From: Nitrososphaera sp.
GTDB lineage: Archaea > Thermoproteota > Nitrososphaeria > Nitrososphaerales > Nitrososphaeraceae
Length of the DNA: 41,656 bases
Assembly: GCA_029263715.1 (NCBI GenBank)
Contig: JAJUFP010000012.1
Span: forward strand, 1-41,656
Direction: 5' to 3'
Part shown: piece after piece, positions 16,941 to 24,790 of the stretch
Layout: each line of letters opens with the position of its first letter
How positions within the stretch are numbered: the stretch's first letter is position 1
Notes under the pieces: generated by a model
What the model was told of the DNA's origin: nothing
The model's input: only the letters and a program-made list of their open reading frames with translations
Database searches by the model: none
Position numbers and translations under genes: made by a program

Positions 16941-17321
16941 TTACTCCTTCTTGGCTTTCAGGCTTGCAATAGAGTTGACTACCTGTTCAACTATATGCTG
17001 GGCTTCTCCAGCATCCACGATGGTTGCAGCCGCAGAGCCAACGTCTATTCCAAGGGACACGCCAAGCTGCTGCTTGCTTGGAACAAAGATGTACGGCGAA
17101 TTCCGTTCCTCGCAGAGTATGGGAAGATGTGCCACTACTTCTGGCGGCTCCACATCCTCGGCGATTACCACCAACTTTGAGATGCCACGCTCGATGGCTT
17201 TGGTGGTTTCGTTGGTACCCTTGCGTACCTTGCCGCTCTGCTTTGCCACGCGTACTGCTTCGTAAACAGCGTTTACGAGATCCTTAGAAGCTTCAAATTT
17301 TACATAATATGGTTTGCTCAT
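16941..17321 (-). CDS. rpl7ae: Ribosomal protein L7Ae (kink-turn binding protein)
   Basis: The 126-aa protein has the L7Ae RNA-binding loop GTNETTKAIERG, the VVIAEDVEPPEVVAHLPILCEE block, and SKQQLGVSLG. It binds kink-turns in 23S rRNA and is also the core protein of box C/D and H/ACA guide RNPs and of archaeal RNase P. As the first gene of the leftward operon it likely carries the promoter. The region 17322-17393 between it and the phosphomutase is AT-rich and holds no gene. Confidence 0.97.
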   Translation of the reverse strand: MSKPYYVKFEASKDLVNAVYEAVRVAKQSGKVRKGTNETTKAIERGISKLVVIAEDVEPPEVVAHLPILCEERNSPYIFVPSKQQLGVSLGIDVGSAAATIVDAGEAQHIVEQVVNSIASLKAKKE

Positions 17322-17393
17322 TTCATATCACCCTATGGGATCATCCGATTGCTCTGTTACTGATTAGAAAGCGTATTAAAAACGTTGTCCAAG

Positions 17394-18764
17394 TCATGCA
17401 CCTATCCTGGACCTGACGATGCGGCTGTACTCGTCGACCTTGGAATCAAGCAGGCTCTTGTCCGTGGACTCGGCGTACATCCTTATCAGGGGCTCCGTGC
17501 CGCTGGGCCGGACCATCAGCCAGGTCTCCTCATCGATCCAGATCTTGGCGCCGTCCAAGTCCTCTATCCGTTTTGGGCTTCCATGCTCGGCGCAAGCCCT
17601 GATGGCCTTTTCCACGGCTTGCCGGGAGCTGCATTCAAACTTGGACTTGAACTGGTACGTCCTTGGAAGGCCGGATGCAAGCTGCGAGAACGATTCGGAT
17701 GCTGCAGCCAGCATGTCAAGGACCAGCGCGGTGGTCATGGCGCCGTCTCGCACCTGGTTAAGTCTGCCGTACATAAAGCCGCCGTTCTCTTCAAGCCCAA
17801 GAAGGCTTGAGCGCTGGACCATGGTCCTTGAGACCTCGACGCTTCCCACTTTTGTATGAAAGACCCTTCCTCCTGCCTTGCTGACGGCCATGTCCAGAAC
17901 CATCGACGAGTTTATCGGGCAGACCACCTCTGCGCCGGGATGCTTTTCCATTATATGCCGGGCTATCAGCGCACCAGTCTTGTCACCCCAGTACACCACG
18001 CCGTTGTTGTCGCAGAAAAGGCTCCTGTCGCCGTCGCCATCAAATGCTACGCCAAAGTCAGCCCTCCCGTTTCGAACTGTTTGTGTAAGCACCGACAGGT
18101 TGTCCGGCGTAGGCTCTGAGCCGCGGCCTGGAAAGTCGCCGTCCAGCTGGCCGTTGATGACGATGACCTTGCACCCAAGCTGCCGGGCAAGCAATGGAGC
18201 AACCGCAGCCTGCGCGCCGTTTCCCGTGTCCATCGCCACGGTAAAGCGTCGGGAGCGGATCCTGTCAGCGTCTACAAGCGAGAGCACGGCTTTCAGGTAC
18301 GAGCTGACAACGTTCTGATCCAGATAATCGCGGCCCGTGCCATCTGTACTGGCAAATTTTTTGGAATAGTAAATCTCCTCTACCTGTATTTCGTCTTCTC
18401 TTGAAATCTCGACGCCGTCTCCTGCGGCAGGCTTGATGCCGTTGTATTCCGGCGGATTGTGGGATGCAGTGATCATGATGCCGCCTTTGTACCCCAATCG
18501 CTTGGCCGCGTACTGCAGGCAGGGCGTTGGCAGAAGGCCGGCGTTTCCAACGTCCAGCCCTGCCGAGTTAAGCGTGGCCCTGACGATCTTAGACAGAGCA
18601 TCACTGGATTTTCGGGCGTCGTTGCCAACGACGATGGGCCCCTGGCCGTAGTAGGTGGCCAGTGCGTATGTGAGGTCGATAGCAAGTTCAGCCGTCAGCT
18701 GTTTACCATAAATGCCGCGGACCCCGTTGGTTCCAAACAGGCGCGGTCGGCTATCTGTTTGCAT
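17394..18764 (-). CDS. glmM: Phosphohexomutase (phosphoglucosamine/phosphomannomutase family)
   Basis: The 456-aa protein has the catalytic phosphoserine loop TASHNPPEYNG (S101), the Mg2+ loop DGDGDR (D242-R247), the sugar-binding loop EENGG near 325 and the phosphate-binding RPSGTEP near the C-terminus. It interconverts hexosamine or hexose 1- and 6-phosphates and feeds UDP-GlcNAc and other surface-sugar precursors. The sugar loop is EENGG, not the usual E-x-SGH, so the exact substrate is open. The ORF is open to 19043, but the upstream part lies antisense to the tRNA-Leu gene. The ATG at 18764 (start MQTDSRPRLFGTNGVRG) matches the family, and a TATA-like element lies about 28 nt upstream. 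Confidence 0.92.
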   Translation of the reverse strand: MQTDSRPRLFGTNGVRGIYGKQLTAELAIDLTYALATYYGQGPIVVGNDARKSSDALSKIVRATLNSAGLDVGNAGLLPTPCLQYAAKRLGYKGGIMITASHNPPEYNGIKPAAGDGVEISREDEIQVEEIYYSKKFASTDGTGRDYLDQNVVSSYLKAVLSLVDADRIRSRRFTVAMDTGNGAQAAVAPLLARQLGCKVIVINGQLDGDFPGRGSEPTPDNLSVLTQTVRNGRADFGVAFDGDGDRSLFCDNNGVVYWGDKTGALIARHIMEKHPGAEVVCPINSSMVLDMAVSKAGGRVFHTKVGSVEVSRTMVQRSSLLGLEENGGFMYGRLNQVRDGAMTTALVLDMLAAASESFSQLASGLPRTYQFKSKFECSSRQAVEKAIRACAEHGSPKRIEDLDGAKIWIDEETWLMVRPSGTEPLIRMYAESTDKSLLDSKVDEYSRIVRSRIGA

Positions 18765-18788
18765 TTCCGATATCTTGGGTACAACAAT

Positions 18789-18799
18789 AGATAAATTTG
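18789..18799. promoter_or_regulatory. TATA-like element shared by glmM and tRNA-Leu
   Basis: The sequence AGATAAATTTG lies between the glmM ATG (18764, minus) and the tRNA-Leu 5' end (18823, plus). It is about 28 nt from each and can be read as a TATA box on both strands. Confidence 0.45.
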
Positions 18800-18822
18800 G
18801 CTGCAAAGCGCTGCTGTGCTGG

Positions 18823-18956
18823 GCGGGGGTTGCCAAGCCTGGCCAACGGCGCAGGTCTCTTTTACGAGTGCGAAGCTTAGAACGGGTCAGGCAGACAAGC
18901 TGGCTCCTACAACCCTGTTCCTTAGGGATTCGTGGGTTCAAATCCCACCCCCCGCA
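18823..18956 (+). tRNA. tRNA-Leu(TAG) with two introns
   Basis: Acceptor GCGGGGG/CCCCCGC, a long variable arm (TCC TTA GGGA) and T stem GTGGG/CCCAC identify a class II tRNA. Removing 18856-18874 (19 nt) and 18882-18911 (30 nt) yields an 85-nt tRNA with anticodon stem CAGGG/CCCTG and loop CTTAGAA, anticodon TAG. Intron 1 is at non-canonical position 30/31 and fits a perfect bulge-helix-bulge: CGCA pairs with TGCG, bulges GG|T and AA|G, inner helix CTC/GAG. Intron 2 is at canonical 37/38 and contains a 7-bp helix (GGGTCAG/CTGGCTC); its central helix (TAG/CTA) is relaxed, so its exact edges could shift by 1 nt. CCA is not encoded. Confidence 0.9.
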
Positions 18957-19094
18957 CCTTTTTGCTGATGGGCTTTGCAATCGGCTAATGATCCCGGTGA
19001 CGGTTGCAAAGACAAAACAGCAGTCATCTACAGACAAAAGCATTGGTAAAACTTTATTGCAAAGGCGTTATGCAAAACCTGCAAGGACTTATTG

Positions 19095-20237
19095 ATGTCG
19101 CTCCCACTGACTCCGGGCAATAGATTCGTAGTAGGACTAAACGAGGCAATGTTTCATGAGGAATACGATCATGATTTTGGCCGCAACCAGTTCTCTATGC
19201 TCAGGATCTTCCGTTCCACAGTCCCCGATCCTCTCCTTCCGGACCCGCAGCCCGATGATCCATACATTTCATCCAACAGTAATGCCTTGGACAGCTTTTT
19301 TCAGGGCAGTCAGACCCCGCAGGGAAACATTGCAGTGGTAAGGGTGTGGGCGTTTGAAAGGTTTGAGGCGCTGAAATTTGACCAGGACGGGTTTGTCACC
19401 GGCATAGACGAGGAACATTTCTTTCCCAATCTTGAAAGGTTGTTTGAAGTCGCAAACAACCACGGGATGCGTGTGTATCTTTGCCTTAACTCTTGGTCTA
19501 TTCACGACAGTCCTGAGAAGCTTGGCCTGGACTCGGTCAGGAAGCCCCACTACCTTGCATTACAGAGAACTTGGAAGCGCAACATGCGGTTGCTCCTGAA
19601 AGACCCTTCCGCGCTTGACAGGTTCATAACCAACGCCGTCATGCCACTTCTTGACAGGGTGGGCAGGCATCCCGCGCTGTTTGCCATAGACGTGATGAAC
19701 GAGCCGGACAACATACTTGACAATGAACGTGACGACACTTCTGTGACAGGAGCTGAAAAGGTTACCGAGAACGACGTCAAAAGGTACATCAAGTCCTGCA
19801 GCACCGCCATCCACGGGTTTGACAGTTCCATAAAGGTCTCCTGCGGATTCGTCAGGTATGCAACAGCCAAAGCTTACTCAGCCGAGCTGGCCCAGTACCT
19901 GGATTTCTTTGATTATCATGAATATAACAATGAAGGGAGGCTTGAGCCGTACAAGCCATCGGACTTTGGCAACAAGCCGTGCATAATAGGTGAATTCGGG
20001 CCTTACATCAAAGGTCATGAAAGATATGAGCAAGGAAAGGAGGTCTCAGCCGTACAGAACTTTATGGTAAATGCCCAGAAGGCCGGCTACGCTGGATGTC
20101 TTGTATGGATGTCCAAGGACTACAACAACTGGAGTGGCATGCTGCAGAGCCTGCAGAACTTTGCCGATGAAAAACGCCCGATATTGGGAGCGCCAACACC
20201 ACCCCCACCGCCTCCTCCCCCAAGGGAGGGTCATTAG
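19095..20237 (+). CDS. GH5-like glycoside hydrolase (cellulase/mannanase fold)
   Basis: The 380-aa protein resembles a GH5-type (beta/alpha)8 barrel: the acid/base Glu lies in AIDVMNEPDN (E203) and the nucleophile in IIGEFGPY (E300), with RVWAFERF, FFDYHEYN and CLVWMSKDYNNW blocks in family order. The expected reaction is hydrolysis of beta-linked glucans or mannans. No signal peptide is visible, which is odd for a polysaccharide hydrolase. After the barrel the protein ends in a run of eight prolines and REGH. The proline run normally acts as a linker, and a CFI-box-like tail continues out of frame just downstream. The start is ATG; a TTG precedes it directly. Confidence 0.75.
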   Translation: MSLPLTPGNRFVVGLNEAMFHEEYDHDFGRNQFSMLRIFRSTVPDPLLPDPQPDDPYISSNSNALDSFFQGSQTPQGNIAVVRVWAFERFEALKFDQDGFVTGIDEEHFFPNLERLFEVANNHGMRVYLCLNSWSIHDSPEKLGLDSVRKPHYLALQRTWKRNMRLLLKDPSALDRFITNAVMPLLDRVGRHPALFAIDVMNEPDNILDNERDDTSVTGAEKVTENDVKRYIKSCSTAIHGFDSSIKVSCGFVRYATAKAYSAELAQYLDFFDYHEYNNEGRLEPYKPSDFGNKPCIIGEFGPYIKGHERYEQGKEVSAVQNFMVNAQKAGYAGCLVWMSKDYNNWSGMLQSLQNFADEKRPILGAPTPPPPPPPPREGH

Positions 20238-20544
20238 ACACTTACAATTCCTTCGAGATTATAGGGATTCTGTGATATTGCAATCAGAGTACAAGGATGC
20301 GTTTGAAAGACTGCTCTCCGCATATTACAGGTATAGCCCAGCCGTGGCATACTCTATGAAAAGATACAAGCCACTGAAGCTAATGCTCAGGTACGGCCTC
20401 GTCATCCTCCTTGTGTTTTCGCTAAAATTGCTGGTGGCTTTGTTCAAATTGATGAGGACTTTTTTAATAACTGAAAGGCTTGGAGCTGAACCCACAGATT
20501 GCAAGATCGCTGTTAGCGCAGATGCAACCTCTGTAAAGGATTAA
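20238..20544 (+). pseudogene. Out-of-frame CFI-box-like tail of the glycosidase gene
   Basis: One base out of phase with the glycosidase, the sequence encodes FLRDYRDSVILQSEYKDAF, then AYYRYSPAVAYSMKRY, then a hydrophobic stretch YGLVILLVFSLKLLVALF. This resembles the C-terminal part of CFI-box-CTERM proteins (FLRxFRD ... YYxxSPxVA ... TM-like end). The cysteine-bearing CFIATAAYGS part that normally follows the proline linker is missing. I see no good start codon for an independent gene; the open frame only begins inside the glycosidase. It most likely remains from a longer protein after an indel and a small deletion. Family resemblance is by eye. Confidence 0.5.
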
Positions 20545-20577
20545 AAAAAATGGAGTCTAGCTGATCGGCTAGACTCC
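20544..20577 (-). terminator. Hairpin plus T8 intrinsic-type terminator after osmC
   Basis: A perfect 10-bp stem, GGAGTCTAGC / GCTAGACTCC with a 6-nt loop (20552-20577), is followed on the minus strand by a run of eight T bases (20543-20550 read as A on plus). It lies ten nt past the osmC stop. This bacterial-looking arrangement is unusual for an archaeon, where T tracts alone usually suffice. Confidence 0.7.
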
Positions 20578-20587
20578 CTGTCAGTAT

Positions 20588-21163
20588 TCAGTCTTCTTCC
20601 AGACGGATCTTAACCGGCGTCCCATGTGAAACAACATCTGCTACTGGGGATCGGCGCTCTGCTATCTGCACCAGCTCGGCCAACTTTTCCTTTGGCGCAT
20701 CGCCTTTGACTTTTAGCTTTATTTGGATGCTTTTGTACCCTGGTCGTACTTCGTCTGACATTCCCAGAAGGCCCTGTATGTCGAGGTCTCCGTCCAGCTT
20801 GGCATCTACCTGCGTTATGCTGATCCCCCTTGCTGCCGCATGATAGACCAGGGTCGTAGTTATGCAGCCTGCCAGGCCCACGAGCAGGTATTCTACCGGG
20901 TTTGCCCCACGATCATCACCAAGAAGGACTGGGTGTTCATCCTTGTCATAGACAAAGAAGGTCCTGTCCCGCCGGTGCCTCTGGGTCGCCCCATAAAAGT
21001 CACTTACGATTGCCCGGTTGTGTGCGCCGTTTATCCAGTAATTGTCGATCCTGAAGTTGAACTTTGATATCTCTGGGTTATGCCGGATGGCCTCCATGGT
21101 CTGGGTCAGCTTGTCGACGTTTACCCCGTTTACAATTTTCTCAACACTTGCTGCCTTGGCCAT
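20588..21163 (-). CDS. osmC: OsmC/Ohr family protein
   Basis: The 191-aa protein has the OsmC fold features: a substrate-facing GDDRGANPVEYLLVGLAGCITTTLVYHAAARGI helix holding the single catalytic-type Cys, and a C-terminal strand pair KIRLEE. Many OsmC/Ohr proteins have two redox Cys and reduce organic hydroperoxides; the second Cys is not seen at the usual site (GANPVE has no C), so peroxidase activity is uncertain. The open frame begins at 21184, but the ATG at 21163 overlaps the stop of the upstream gene (TAATG), which points to translational coupling. A strong hairpin terminator follows. Confidence 0.82.
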   Translation of the reverse strand: MAKAASVEKIVNGVNVDKLTQTMEAIRHNPEISKFNFRIDNYWINGAHNRAIVSDFYGATQRHRRDRTFFVYDKDEHPVLLGDDRGANPVEYLLVGLAGCITTTLVYHAAARGISITQVDAKLDGDLDIQGLLGMSDEVRPGYKSIQIKLKVKGDAPKEKLAELVQIAERRSPVADVVSHGTPVKIRLEED

Positions 21164-21777
21164 TATTCCTGAATCCCTCCCCACTTGTATAGCTCAAAGC
21201 CAGGCGCGTCGAGAAGAACGTATCCGTGGGTTGTTATCAGCTTCACCAATGTTGCATCGCTGAGGTTCTTTCTCTGGTCCATGCAAAACAAAGACAGCTT
21301 CTGGTCTACCTGCCTTCCCAGCAGCTCCTCTGTGCTCAGCACTTTGCCTTCCAATCCCCTTGCCATTAGCCATGTATCATCTTCAAAGGCAGCCCTTGTG
21401 CTCTTCTTGCTCATGTTCATGGACACGGCTCTTGAAACCTTGTCAACCGCTTTTTCAAGGAATTCTGCCTTGTGGGTGTTGTAGAAATCCGGGTATGTCA
21501 CGTTCTTTACCATGGGCATGTCCCTGGGAACCACGGAGAACAGGGCATTTGACTCTCCCCTGTGTTCTGCGCTGAATAGCTCTTGCACTATCATGTTCCT
21601 GTTCTCTTCTTTCTCCCAAAGGAACAGGATGTGCTCGCTTCCCTTCAACTTCCTCACGTACTGTACTATGCAGTCTCTTCCTTCGGACACCTTTTCGTAG
21701 TTGTTCTGCTGCAGTGTTGTTGCAATCAGTTCGTCTTGTTTTTCGGTCTTGAGGACCGTTTGATTTATCTGATTCAT
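21163..21777 (-). CDS. MEDS-like signal domain protein (no DNA-binding domain)
   Basis: The 204-aa protein has a central core starting EHILFLWEKEENRN and ending LVKLITTHGYVLLDAPGFELYKW. The layout parallels the divergent gene at 21836 (an HHLILYDND-type start; FCTYK ... LFEHHDQVFIIRDSDVYKL at the end), so the two are probably distant paralogues. The layout resembles MEDS-type sensory domains found in archaeal and bacterial regulators. The ORF opens at 21810, but the operator covers the first codons and a TTAATATAT element lies about 26 nt before the ATG at 21777, so I chose this start. It is coupled to osmC by TAATG. The domain name is tentative. Confidence 0.6.
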   Translation of the reverse strand: MNQINQTVLKTEKQDELIATTLQQNNYEKVSEGRDCIVQYVRKLKGSEHILFLWEKEENRNMIVQELFSAEHRGESNALFSVVPRDMPMVKNVTYPDFYNTHKAEFLEKAVDKVSRAVSMNMSKKSTRAAFEDDTWLMARGLEGKVLSTEELLGRQVDQKLSLFCMDQRKNLSDATLVKLITTHGYVLLDAPGFELYKWGGIQE

Positions 21778-21784
21778 ATTGCAT

Positions 21785-21828
21785 GCTATCATGATATCAT
21801 ATATTAACATAGCGATAGCATGATATCA
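21785..21828. promoter_or_regulatory. Twin palindromic operator in the divergent promoter
   Basis: Two copies of CATGATATCA (21790-21799 and 21819-21828), each containing the perfect palindrome TGATATCA, lie 29 bp apart. They are flanked by GCTATC at 21785 and its inverse GATAGC at 21814. The AT-rich element ATATATTA lies between them, midway between the two start codons (21777 and 21836). Ribbon-helix-helix proteins bind short palindromes as tandem dimers, so the neighbouring RHH protein is the natural candidate ligand; this is an inference. Confidence 0.65.
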
Positions 21829-21835
21829 CATTTAT

Positions 21836-22522
21836 ATGGCCCGGACCGATAGCATTCACATGACAAAAAACCTCATAGTGAGGGGCTTTGACGACAAGGT
21901 GCATGCTGAACTTGGTGAGCTGGCCCGGCGAAAGGGTGTATCGATAAACTCCATCGTCAAAGACGCGGTTGACGGGTGGCTGCAGCAACAGCAAACAGCT
22001 GTACCAAAGAAGCATCATCTTATCCTGTATGATAACGATGACTCGATGATTGCACTCCTAAAATCAATGGATGGGCTTGCAAAAGATAGCGGGTGGTTTC
22101 GCTCATACGCAGGACCCCCTTCTTCGCGCTCTTTACAGTATCTCAATAATCTGGGATGGTTTGAAGGCACCATCCTGCCGTATAACCCGGACCAGCAAAA
22201 TATCTTGAAATACTGCGGCGCAACAATGGAAAAGATAGCAAAGGGCGCCAACAACAAACAGGTATGCTGTATGGATTTCCTTATCAACGATGTGGCCAAA
22301 TCCTCCTTGAAGCAGGCCATCCACATAGAGCACGCTTATGACGAAAATAGAATTTCAGGCTACATGTTCTGCACATACAAGACAGAGACTTTGCTTGGTG
22401 CAGATATGAGCAGCATCATCGACCTGTTTGAGCACCATGACCAGGTGTTTATTATACGGGATTCTGATGTGTACAAGTTGCATATGACCAGGGAAAGTGT
22501 CCACAAATTCTTTCTGAGTTAA
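21836..22522 (+). CDS. Ribbon-helix-helix regulator with MEDS-like sensor domain
   Basis: Residues about 9-50 form a CopG/Arc-type ribbon-helix-helix: strand TKNLIVRGF, helix DKVHAELGELARRKG, turn VS and helix INSIVKDAVDGWL. The remaining about 175 residues start with KHHLILYDND and contain LDLFEHH-like and FIIRDSDVYKL segments similar to the divergent partner at 21163-21777. The architecture suggests a one-component transcription factor that controls the divergent promoter, and thereby osmC, in response to a signal sensed by the C-terminal domain. Cys residues (CCMDF, FCTYK, YCG) might act in redox sensing. The RHH call is good; the sensor is a guess. Confidence 0.72.
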   Translation: MARTDSIHMTKNLIVRGFDDKVHAELGELARRKGVSINSIVKDAVDGWLQQQQTAVPKKHHLILYDNDDSMIALLKSMDGLAKDSGWFRSYAGPPSSRSLQYLNNLGWFEGTILPYNPDQQNILKYCGATMEKIAKGANNKQVCCMDFLINDVAKSSLKQAIHIEHAYDENRISGYMFCTYKTETLLGADMSSIIDLFEHHDQVFIIRDSDVYKLHMTRESVHKFFLS

Positions 22523-22649
22523 AACTGTATAGAGAAATAGACGCTCCACCGCGGAATTTAACGTGGGCAGGTTAGGTTGAGCAGCACACAAGCACTATAG
22601 CGACATACAAAAGCTGACTATTTTCGTTTAACTGATATTCTATGTACAT

Positions 22650-24302
22650 TTATCTCAACAGAATCTGCCTTTTGTAGATCGTCTCAACTTTTTCCAAAGT
22701 GTCGATGTCATCGGCCGGCTTGTCGGTGCGAATGCGCTTTATCCTCGGGAAACGCAGTGCATAACCGCTGTCGTGCCGCTCACTTTTCTGTATGCTATCA
22801 AATGCTACCTCAAGTACTATCTCCGGTTTGACCAGCAGCCTGTAGCCTTCGTCCTTGATGGCAATTGACCGCAGCTTTTCAGTCATTTCGTCAATTTCAT
22901 CATCGGTCAGGCCAGAGTACGCCTTGCCGATCACCTTCAGATCGTCTCCGTCTTTTACCGCAAAGGTATAGTCTGACAAGAGGCCTGCCCTTTTTCCATG
23001 GCCGTATTCCGCAGCCACGATGACTGCATCGATGGTGTCAAGCTCCCTTTTCAGCTTTGCCCAGTGCCTTCCACGCTTGCCGGGATGGTACTGAGACTCG
23101 GGTTCTTTTACCACCAGACCCTCGTGGCCGATCTCCCTGCTCTGGGCAAACGCCGCAGCTATCTCCTGTGCAGAGGATACCATCCTGTATCCAAGGTCCG
23201 TTATCGGCTTTTGAAAATTGATGCCCGACAGGATCTTTTTCCTTTCCCCCAGAGGAAGGTCGATAACCTGCCGGCCGGCGATGTACAGTATGTCGTACGG
23301 CACATAGATGACTGGGATCTCGCTTATCATCTGCTCCGTGACTGCCTTTCTTCTGAGCCTCTTTTGCAGCTCCTGGAAAGGAAGCGGCATGCCGTCCTTG
23401 AATGCAAGGATTTCGCCGTCCAAAACGAAATCATCAGGGATGCGGGACGCCGCGTCGACCAGCTCGGGGAATGACTCAGAAATGTCCTCAAGCTTCCTTG
23501 AAAAGATCCTGGCGGCGGCTCCAAGCTTGTGCATCTGCGCGCGTATGCCGTCGTACTTGTATTCGCAGACAAGGGGCTTTTGGTAGTATTCTGCAATTTC
23601 TTCTGGGCTGAACATCACGTCAGCCAACATGAAGCTCAAGGGCGTGAGCGGCTGCATTTTGGCTTCAGACAGCGCATCGCGCTTGGCAAGAAGGGCCACG
23701 CGCGCGATGTCGCCGGAGACAAGCACGGCCTGCCGGACCTGCTCTGGGTCCCTGCCAAAAGCCTTTGATATGGCAAGCTCGACTAGGCCTTCCACAGCGC
23801 CTGTCCTCATTTCACCTTCAGCGATCTTGACAAGGTACTTTGCCTCAAGGGGTGAGCAGCTGAGGAGCAGGCCTGTCAGGATCTTCTTTTTGGTCTCGCC
23901 TGCTCCGGAACCCGATGCGCCTGCAATCTTTTTCAGCTGCTCGTAGAGTCCGGCAAGCGTCAGCTTTTGTTCCACAAGAGGCGAGACTTCCTTTTTTGAT
24001 ACTGTATGCTGTGCCAGCGCGCCCATGTCGCCATGCTTCAGGTATATCTGCTGTATCTCCTCCGGCTCCAGCCTGGCGATCTCTGAAAGGGAGCGCATTA
24101 TTGCACTAAAGCCCACATTCAGAACAAGACTTGAGCCCCTTGGAAACACGTTGCCGGACAAAAACAACACGGCGATCTGCAGCGAGGCATCGTCAAGGCT
24201 AGACAGGTATTCTGCGATGATGGCAACCTTGGCATTTTTACTAGTGATGGAACGCACGCTCTCACATGCATCGACGAAATGCGAGAAATCATCTGCTGCC
24301 AT
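22650..24302 (-). CDS. lig: ATP-dependent DNA ligase
   Basis: The 550-aa protein has an N-terminal helical DNA-binding domain, the adenylation motif CEYKYDGIRAQ with the nucleophilic lysine K249, motif III (FVLDGEILAF), motif IV (HEGLVVKEP), motif V (WAKLKRE), and an OB-fold ending LRFPRIKRIRTDK. It seals nicks in replication and repair using ATP. The length is slightly shorter than many archaeal ligases (about 560-600), but all catalytic motifs are present. It has no operon partner; 127 bp of unremarkable sequence separate it from the RHH gene. Confidence 0.96.
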   Translation of the reverse strand: MAADDFSHFVDACESVRSITSKNAKVAIIAEYLSSLDDASLQIAVLFLSGNVFPRGSSLVLNVGFSAIMRSLSEIARLEPEEIQQIYLKHGDMGALAQHTVSKKEVSPLVEQKLTLAGLYEQLKKIAGASGSGAGETKKKILTGLLLSCSPLEAKYLVKIAEGEMRTGAVEGLVELAISKAFGRDPEQVRQAVLVSGDIARVALLAKRDALSEAKMQPLTPLSFMLADVMFSPEEIAEYYQKPLVCEYKYDGIRAQMHKLGAAARIFSRKLEDISESFPELVDAASRIPDDFVLDGEILAFKDGMPLPFQELQKRLRRKAVTEQMISEIPVIYVPYDILYIAGRQVIDLPLGERKKILSGINFQKPITDLGYRMVSSAQEIAAAFAQSREIGHEGLVVKEPESQYHPGKRGRHWAKLKRELDTIDAVIVAAEYGHGKRAGLLSDYTFAVKDGDDLKVIGKAYSGLTDDEIDEMTEKLRSIAIKDEGYRLLVKPEIVLEVAFDSIQKSERHDSGYALRFPRIKRIRTDKPADDIDTLEKVETIYKRQILLR

Positions 24303-24421
24303 CGCCGGCTAGCTGATCCACACTTTTGCTTAAATTGTTGACGTTGCTTGATTGGTGCAGGTAATCAATTACGCCTTACGTGCAAAGGCACGACTTGCTG
24401 CACCAAAGGACTATTTTCATA

Positions 24422-24664
24422 CTACCGCCGGTTCTTCTTTTCTCTGGAATCGTAAATTACCGTGTCACCAACCTTGCGGAATACCAAAACGCCTTGCATC
24501 TCTTTGCCGCAGCCGCATACGAGCGTCCTAACATTGTGTATGTTCTGATAACCGCAATTGCCGCAGTGAAAGGAATAAAGCTCGTTGGTTCTTTCCGGCC
24601 TGCTAAAGTCGGTGCCAATATCCCTGGCCAGCTTGTTGTAGCGGTCATCGTCTATCTGTGACAA
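24422..24664 (-). CDS. Small zinc-ribbon protein
   Basis: The 80-aa protein contains CX2C (CGNC) and CXC (CGC) spaced about 16 residues apart, a possible zinc-ribbon, followed by a short beta-like C-terminal segment and a KKNRR tail. The start is TTG (plus-strand CAA at 24662-24664). No function is recognised. The positively charged end and the zinc site would suit RNA or DNA binding. It lies alone between the ligase and a tRNA-Lys gene on the same strand. Confidence 0.6.
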   Translation of the reverse strand: MSQIDDDRYNKLARDIGTDFSRPERTNELYSFHCGNCGYQNIHNVRTLVCGCGKEMQGVLVFRKVGDTVIYDSREKKNRR

Positions 24665-24790
24665 TCTAGCTTATCTGCGCATAAAAGGCATAAAGACCCT
24701 TTTGTTGTGGCAGGTTGTATGCTGGTCACGAAAGATGCCAGCCCTCTTGACACAATAGCACAAGTCTTTATGCAGAACCCAGAATTTAAG

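Noticed and set aside
18765-19043. N-terminal extension of the phosphohexomutase frame up to 19043.
   Set aside because: It runs antisense through the tRNA-Leu gene and its promoter; the family start MQTDSRPRLFGTNG is at 18764.
20195-20222. C-rich run as a regulatory repeat.
   Set aside because: It encodes the poly-proline end of the glycosidase; its interest is as a likely slippage site only.
20071-20237. Start of the CFI-box-like frame inside the glycosidase as a separate gene.
   Set aside because: The region before 20238 is the shadow of the glycosidase in another frame; only the 3' part carries recognisable sequence.
21778-21810. Earlier ATG (21810) for the leftward MEDS-like gene.
   Set aside because: The extra codons are made of the operator palindrome and TATA region; the ATG at 21777 fits the TATA distance.
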